A stretch of 64,000 nt of DNA from positions 1,533,001 to 1,597,000 of the forward strand of contig CAMRHE010000167.1 of assembly GCA_947044405.1 (NCBI GenBank). Direction: 5' to 3'. Below, piece by piece: positions 57,355 to 64,000 of this stretch. The position numbers and the translations under genes are program-made. The number at the start of each line of letters is the position of its first letter. Position 1 is the first letter of the stretch. The notes beneath the pieces were generated by a model. The model saw only the letters and a program-made list of their open reading frames with translations. It was not told the origin of the DNA and did no database searches. This DNA comes from Leptodactylus fallax (Eukaryota > Chordata > Amphibia > Anura > Leptodactylidae).

Positions 57355-58603
57355 ACTGCCCCATGTACACAAATATAACTACTATAATAATGTCCTATGT
57401 ACAAGAATATAACTACTATAATACTGCTCCTATGTACAAGAATATAACTACTATAATACTGCTCCTATGTACAAGAATATAACTACTATAATACTGCCCT
57501 ATGTACAAGAATATAACTACTATAATACTGCCCCATGTACACAAATATAACTACTATAATACTGCTCCTATGTGCAAGAATATAACTACTGTAATACTGC
57601 TCCTATGTACAAGAATATAACTGCTATAATACTGCTCCTATGTACAAGAATATAACTACTATAATACTGCTCCTATGTACAAGAATATAACTACTATAAT
57701 ACTGCCTCCTATGTACAAGAATATAACTACTATAATACTGCTCCTATGTACAAGAATATAACTACTATAATACTGCTCCTATGTACAAGAATATAACTAC
57801 TATAATACTGCCCTATGTACAAGAACATAACTACTATAATACTGCCCCATGTACACAAATATAACTACTGTAATACTGCTCCTATGAACAAGAATATAAC
57901 TGCTATAATACTGCTCCTATGTACAAGAATATAACTACTATAATACTGCTCCTATGTACAAGAATATAACTACTATAATACTGCTCCTACGTACAAGAAT
58001 ATAACTACTATAATACTGCTCCTATGTACAAGAATATAACTACTATAATACTGCTCCTACGTACAAGAATATAACTACTATAATACTGCTCCTACGTACA
58101 AGAATATAACTACTATAATACTGCTCCTACGTACAAGAATATAACTACTATAATACTGCCTCCTATGTACAAGAATATAACTACTATAATACTGCTCCTA
58201 TGTACAAGAATATAACTACTATAATACTGCTCCTATGTACAAGAATATAACTACTATAATACTGCACCTATGTACAAGAATATAACTACTATAATACTGC
58301 TCCTACGTACAAGAATATAACTACTATAATACTGCTCCTACGTACAAAAATATAACTACTATAATACTGCTCCTACGTACAAGAATATAACTACTATAAT
58401 ACTGCTCCTATGTACAAGAATATAACTACTATAATACTGCTCCTATGTACAAGAATATAACTACTATAATACTGCTCCTATGTACAAGAATATAACTACT
58501 ATAATACTGCACCTATGTACAAGAATATAACTACTATAATACTGCCTCCTATGTACAAGAATATAACTACTATAATACTGCTCCTATGTACAAGAAAAAA
58601 ACT
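57355..58603. repeat. 35-base minisatellite, main array
   Basis: About 35 units of the same 35-base sequence as at 49230 and, inverted, 51752. Most units differ at one or two positions, with recurring variants (CTACGTAC, GCCTCCTATG and GCCCCATGTACAC) that suggest local expansion. Confidence 0.95.
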
Positions 58604-58744
58604 ACAACAATACTCCCCCTATGAACATGACAACAGCAAAAAAGACACCCCCAAAAAAATTATGGTACAATACCGTGTTTTTAAAAACACCTGTCTTTTA
58701 AAAGTAAAAAAAAAAAAAAAAAAGGTTTTTTGTTGGGGGGGGGG

Positions 58745-59060
58745 GAAAGTAATCCATTATATGGCGGCGTGATTTATGGCTCTTAAGCAAGAATCACTGT
58801 GGCCACTGGCGGGAAGCCTGCGGAGCAATAATGCAGGGCTTTAGAAAAAAGTCTTGCAGGAGTTTCTGCTCCACACTAATTTCATTATACTAAGAGTGAA
58901 CCCCGTATTGCAGAAGTATTAGCAACGTCACTGTACCAGTCAGCAATTTGCCAACATTTTTATAATTGTTCCCAGACTCCTTCCCAGCAGCCGTACAGTC
59001 TTGTACAACTCAGCACAGCTGCTACAGGCAGATTCTACATCGCGACTGTCTCTGTTGGGG
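58745..59060. promoter_or_regulatory. Candidate conserved non-coding element
   Basis: A complex, repeat-free block directly after the minisatellite, with sequence such as GGCGTGATTTATGGCTC and ACACTAATTTCATTATAC. No coding frame. Only its contrast with the surrounding repeats supports the call. Confidence 0.25.
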
Positions 59061-60065
59061 TCTGTATTTCATGTAGCAGAATAATACTGACATGATAACA
59101 ATCAGGGATTGATACAATATCAGCATGAGAGATTGGAGGAGAACAGGGCCTTACGGGGGGCACAGACAGTGAACTAGTCCATCCCTATTTATATGTTAAG
59201 GAAATTCTCCAAATCACAGGTAAAACTTACATTTTTACCTGGTTACATTGTTGTATCTACCTGTATCAGGACTTAGGATAGCTAATAAGATATTTGCGTG
59301 TTGTGATAAAAATGAATTAACAACCTTATTTTTAGTAACTTTACCAAACAAAATGTAACATTTACTTTTCACCTTTTCTACCTATAATGTACCAGCATAG
59401 ATAGACATTATACTTGTGAAGAAAAAAAAATACTGAACCATTAAGGAAGAGTAAAATCCTCCAATAGACAACAGTACAGCCTGTGGATCATGGTTAGTGT
59501 TTCTGCCTTCTATACTGTCTACCAATAACGTACTGGCATATATAGATATTTTGGTATATACCAGGACATTACATGTGTGAAAAGCAAGTGTTAATATTTA
59601 TTCATTTCTCTTACTTGCATAGCGGCAACATATTCAACATATTGTCAGTCGCTGCCCCACATACGGCTCTCAATCTAAGTATGTCTTTGGAGTATGGGAC
59701 TGAGGCATTAAGGAAGAGAAAATCCTCCCATAGACAACAAAGGAGCCTGTGCATCACTGTTAAGTGTTTCTACTTCCCATATACCCGATGAATAAAATGA
59801 CAGAAAACCAGTTAAATATATCAAAACATCTCCTAAATGCTGTCAGAGTGCTAGGAGGGTGCTCCACCAATGTCCTATGCAGAAGAATCTACATGTAGGA
59901 AGAAGGCAGAGTAATGTGCAGTGTTTCCTACTGTTCTGTGTAAGAGACATGATGAAGGATAGTAAAAGCAGATGACAGTAGTGAGACCTCCTGCCAAGAT
60001 GTCTTAGCATTGCCTGACCTTGCTCGGTGCTGATGCTGGCCCTTGATAGCTAACTAGACAAATCC

Positions 60066-60528
60066 AATAGATAGATAGATAGATAGATAGTGACAGAGAG
60101 AAAGACAGACAGATAGGTAGATATCTTACTAGATAGCCATCTTGCTAGACAGACACAAGATAAATAAATAAATAGGTAGATAGACAAGAAAAAGGTAGAT
60201 AGTAAGGTATATAGACATCTTATTAGATATACAGATGGTAAGACAAATAGATATATACTTAGATAGATAATACAAATAGATAGATGTCTTATTAAATAGA
60301 GCAAAACCGATAAATATCAGATAAATATTTTATTAGATAGATAAACATATCTATCTATATCTATAATATTACGCAGATAGATATCTTATTAATTAGTAAG
60401 ACATATATACATTTATAAGATAGATTATCTTGATATATAGATAGATAGATAGATATGAGATAGACAGACATATAGATATTTGATAGATAGATAGATAGAT
60501 AGATAGATAGACAAATAAATATCTTATG

Positions 60529-60578
<50 letters not shown>

Positions 60579-60580
60579 GT
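60066..60580. repeat. GATA tetranucleotide microsatellite
   Basis: Imperfect (GATA)n/(TAGA)n with pure runs at about 60068-60090, 60480-60510 and 60530-60578. Simple sequence that gives spurious Tyr/Ile/Leu/Ser-rich open frames. Confidence 0.97.
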
Positions 60581-61787
60581 CCGCTTTAGACACATCATGA
60601 GCTTCTTAAGGGATAAGAAGTTGGTGAGCAGGTTCCTGTCAGTAGAATAAATGGAGCTCTTTTCTGGATCATGAGCAAAATGTACAAAGCGCCCTCTCTA
60701 GGCTGTGACAGCATCACCAAAATGCAAGTTGATGGCCTGGTGCACACATTTCAGCAAAACTATGGACTCTCTCCAAGGTAAGCACAGATGGAGGATATCC
60801 TTATCCCCCCACTATGGCACATCACTAGGATACAAGCACTGTGTTGCACCCAATATTGCACCAATGAATTGGCAGTGATCAGTGGGGGTCCCTTTGGCTG
60901 TACTTCATCAGATTGGACATCCTAGCACAGTTGAAAGGCCCCTTTAACACTTAATTAAAGGATTTTTCCATTCTCATTTTGTTCCAGGCCATTAACCAGC
61001 AGAAATCCGAGTACTGTTGTAATTATTGACACTGACATTGAAAGGTGAAATGCTCTGCAGCTCAGAAACGCAGGGGGTATTGTGTTTTAGTCTCAAAGCA
61101 GGACTGAGGCCTTGCAAGCAAACACCTAGAGCATCCTTCTTCCTGTCTCCACGGTAACCCATCATGGAGGCTGTATCGGCCTCCTGTGCGGTATCCATGG
61201 AGACTGTGGGAGGGTTGAGAAAATGGGGAGATGCAGTAACGAGAGGTGATGGGAGAGACGCGATGAGCTGCATGCTGGGCTGAGGGGAATGGAGACAAAA
61301 GAGGGCGATATGTTTTATAGAATAGGCTGTGACGTATGGGCGGTAGAGGGAGGGGGATTATGGGGGGCACGGCTGCAGGTAACATGGTGAGACACATGCA
61401 GGAGGGGGGTAACAAGAGACTGGATTGTGCAAGGTGGGTACAAGGACATGAATGGAGGAGGCGAGAAGGCATGGAGGGAGAAAAGAGGAGAATCTTCTAT
61501 AGGACAAGGGTGTAACTCAATATCCTGCAGCCAGGTAAAGAGCTACTACTGTAGGACTACAACCACCAGCATGCTTGTAAGCCCTGCTATATAACCTCAA
61601 ACAGGGGCGTAGCTATAGGGGGTACAGAGGTAGGAATCACATGGTAAGCCAGGGCCAGGTTACATATTTTGCATTGGGGCCCAAGAGCTTCAAGTTCGGC
61701 CTCTGACTAAGAAAAGGTCCAGCTGTGGTAGAACTATAAGTCTCAGCAAAACCAGGTTATCCATCTCACTCTATCTGGGATAGACAT
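60581..61787. other. Intron sequence without recognised features
   Basis: Purine-rich stretch around 61310-61490 and scattered 'gtaggactacaaccaccagcatgc' hAT-type fragments (61540-61580). No gene. Confidence 0.4.
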
Positions 61788-62181
61788 TTAAAGGAACAGT
61801 CACACAAGTCTGTTTTAGTGAACTTTTACAATCCCCCTGAAACATTTCTGGACCATTTTTTGCTCTAACTCTGTTTTGTGTCGTTCCTCAGTTATTCCTC
61901 CTAGAAATACACAAATACATTGACAACTGGGTGTCCTTGTCACATGAATGTGTTCCTCAGTCTGACACTGACATTGATTGGACAATGTCAATATATATAG
62001 GGAGACGCGTCCCAACTGGTAGCACCCTGTTGTCAATGTATTCATATATTTCCAGGAGGAACAGCAGGAGAACGGAACAATGTAGAATTACAAGCCAAGA
62101 AGCTCCAGAATTGTTATTTGATGAGGGATGCAAGCATATACTAAGAGCGACGTGTCAGGAGAGCTGACAGGTCCTCCTTAA
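61788..62181. repeat. TTAA-bounded foldback element FB-D, 394 bases
   Basis: Starts TTAAAGGAACAGTCACACAA and ends GACAGGTCCTCCTTAA. The internal arms CTCCTAGAAATACACAAATA and its approximate complement (about 62040-62060), and GACAACTGGGTG with CACCCTGTTGTC, are inverted. Confidence 0.75.
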
Positions 62182-62559
62182 AGCTGAAAAACTGTAGAAC
62201 TACAAGTCTCAGCACACCCTGGATATCTAATTCCCTCCAAGTAAGCTAGGCCTCAAAGCTAAACAATTGTAAAACTACAACTGCATGCTTTTAATGATGT
62301 TGCAGACCTAAATTTAGCTCGATTCCAATAGTTGTAGAACTACTATTACCAGCAAGCGGTATCAACTTTGCAGGTTTTGTAGAATGATAAGTACCAGCAG
62401 GCTTGGGCCTGGTGTCTTCAGCTACAGTAGCGTAGTACCATAAATATCAGCACGCTCAGGTTATCTATGGCTCTTTGTCGGAACTTGATTTGCTGAGACT
62501 TGTAGTTCAACCACTGCCTCTGAACCACAGGTAACCTAGTATTAGATATGGACCTGCAA

Positions 62560-62770
62560 ACAATAAATAATTACCCCCAATGTAAAGCACAAGTGTAAAA
62601 CGCCATCAGAATTACAGGAGATTGTCAAAAAACGCATTACGCATGAAGATGAGCCGTAAATCCAATTAGAAATGTACTTTCTGCTATCAAATATACAGAA
62701 AAATTCCATTAATCCGACAGATTATCAAATACGGGATTATGGGTAGATAACTGGATATCAACCTGCTGAC
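62560..62770. promoter_or_regulatory. Candidate conserved non-coding element
   Basis: A repeat-free AT-rich block with homeobox-like sites (ATCCAATTAGAAATG, CATTAATCCGACAG) and GGGATTATGGG. No coding frame. Regulatory function is inference. Confidence 0.3.
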
Positions 62771-63053
62771 ACTTTCCGCCATCACTATAACCAAGTCATA
62801 CACGCAACTCTAACATCTGTATATACACTGGAGGGGGCAGCACCCACTATTACCATATATATGGGCTATCAGACCACTGCGGCCTATGAAGAGTGCATTA
62901 CCATACGCCACAAAGATGATCAAATCTACAGGAATTCCATCATGTGACCTATCTGATCTCTTCATCTTTATATTTAAACCCCGCCCCCAGTACCGCTCCA
63001 ACCCGCCCACTTTCACATAGGGTCACGCCTTTCTGAGTTAGCAGGGATTGCTA

Positions 63054-63345
63054 TTAAAGGAATCTGTCATCACGACCCAGCATATCACCCCAGCCCACAG
63101 ATATATAGGTTAGGGTCCCCGGAATCGCTGCCTTCGTTGCCAAGATATGACCATTTCTATCAATATACAAAAGAGTATTTCGGAGCAATGAGGGTGTTTC
63201 CATTGCTCCAAAGAGCTTATTAGCATATTGGCAAAAACTGCGATATCTTGGCAGTGCATGCACAAGGGGAAAACAATGTTAAATTCAAGCTGTCTATCTA
63301 GGGGCTGGGTTGATATGCTGGGATCTGTTCACACACTCCCTTTAA
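63054..63345. repeat. TTAA-bounded foldback element FB-C, 292 bases
   Basis: Begins TTAAAGGAATCTGTCATCAC and ends ACACACTCCCTTTAA. Inverted internal blocks are CCCAGCATATCA and TGATATGCTGGG, and TTGCCAAGATAT and ATATCTTGGCA. Confidence 0.8.
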
Positions 63346-64000
63346 GTCTTCAGGACAAACCTGGCATGTTTGGGATGAAGTTGGCATCTGTAATGTCACC
63401 GCTTCAAGGGGCACACTAGAATCTAGGCCTCCTGGAGATGAAGCAAAAATCTTTGGCACCAATGGGCATTTTACAGATGAAAGAGTTTACCTGGACTGAG
63501 ATACATGCTGAATATTTGTGACCACTGATCCAACCTAAAATCCCCTCCTGACATTGAGTCTTGTTATGGGTATCCGGATATCCCCTTTAAGACTTTCCAA
63601 TACCAGATCTATATAGTAAAGTGGGCGGACATTCTCCTCAACTACTATAACCAGTGACAGGATAATGGAGGAGGGTGGGCAGTGTCTGCAAGTGAATCCC
63701 ACATAGATAATGAATGTATATTCATCAATTATGCAAATTACCCAAATGACTATAATTAAAGTCAACCTGACTTTATTTTGTAACAGAGATTAAAAATAAT
63801 AATAATATTTCTATTTCTATTCCAGGAACAGCGCCCACCCTTGTCTATAGGCTCTGTCTGGTATTACAGCTCAGCTCGTATAACCAGACCTTTGCCAAAT
63901 AGGCAGAAAACACAAATAAAAAAAATAATCACATATAGGTGTAGAAAATCGGAATGGAGGATGAAATTCCCAAATGGAAAGCGAGCGCTGGTGTGAATCG

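Larger units (their letters stand above)
43780..64000. other. Part of ARHGAP44 intron 1
   Basis: About 20 kb upstream (in gene sense) of exon 2. The peptide expected from exon 1 (starting MKKQFNRMRQ in mammals) was searched for by eye and not found, so the intron continues past the window. It contains the features listed below: Tc1 element C, minisatellites, foldbacks, a possible small ORF and unique blocks. Confidence 0.6.

Noticed and set aside
60050..60593. Tyr/Leu/Ile/Ser-rich open frames
   Set aside because: Translation of the GATA microsatellite.
43780..64000. Search for ARHGAP44 exon 1
   Set aside because: No segment resembling the conserved N-terminus with a phase-2 donor was found. 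Exon 1 is presumed outside the window.

Overview
The window is vertebrate nuclear DNA, most probably from a frog (anuran). It is AT-rich and intron-dense. It carries three different Tc1/mariner elements of the kind shared by frogs and teleosts, many short hAT relics with the 'aactacaactcccagcat' motif common in frog genomes, TTAA-bounded foldback elements and several minisatellites. No viral or bacterial genes were seen. The species was not determined.

The main gene is ARHGAP44 (RICH2), a BAR-RhoGAP protein, on the minus strand. Twenty coding exons (exons 2-21) were placed between 43779 and 11238. All have consensus splice sites and every junction keeps the reading frame. Exon 1, encoding about 18 N-terminal residues, was not found and should lie beyond 64000, so 43780-64000 is read as part of a long intron 1. 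The open frame predicts about 793 residues: BAR domain, RhoGAP domain with the arginine finger in exon 11, a proline-rich tail and a C-terminal STAL PDZ ligand. Two apparently unannotated exon candidates lie in the 3' half: a 432-base in-frame cassette exon (18901-19332) and a 52-base exon with strong splice signals (14485-14536), which would replace the last exon's peptide with a two-residue ending (STAV). An 18-base microexon (24362-24379) is also present.

A second gene runs convergently on the plus strand from about 3103 to 8276. Six exons join into a 240-codon frame for a small single-pass membrane protein that I do not recognise. An RFX/X-box-like site lies upstream. The two genes converge tail to tail, with the presumed ARHGAP44 3' UTR at about 8820-11237 between them.

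Layout: 1-2430 AT-rich flank and Tc1 element A; 2431-8300 plus-strand gene; 8300-11237 AT-rich spacer and 3' UTR; 11238-43779 ARHGAP44 exons with introns carrying Tc1 element B (16943-18508), a TSD-flanked hAT element (30139-31398) with a nested foldback, smaller hAT and Harbinger-like MITEs, foldbacks and minisatellites; 43780-64000 intron 1, with a possible small membrane-peptide ORF (44.5 kb), Tc1 element C with an intact transposase (50140-51740), large minisatellites at 53.3-54.9 kb and 57.4-58.6 kb, a GATA microsatellite, and a few unique blocks that look like conserved non-coding elements.
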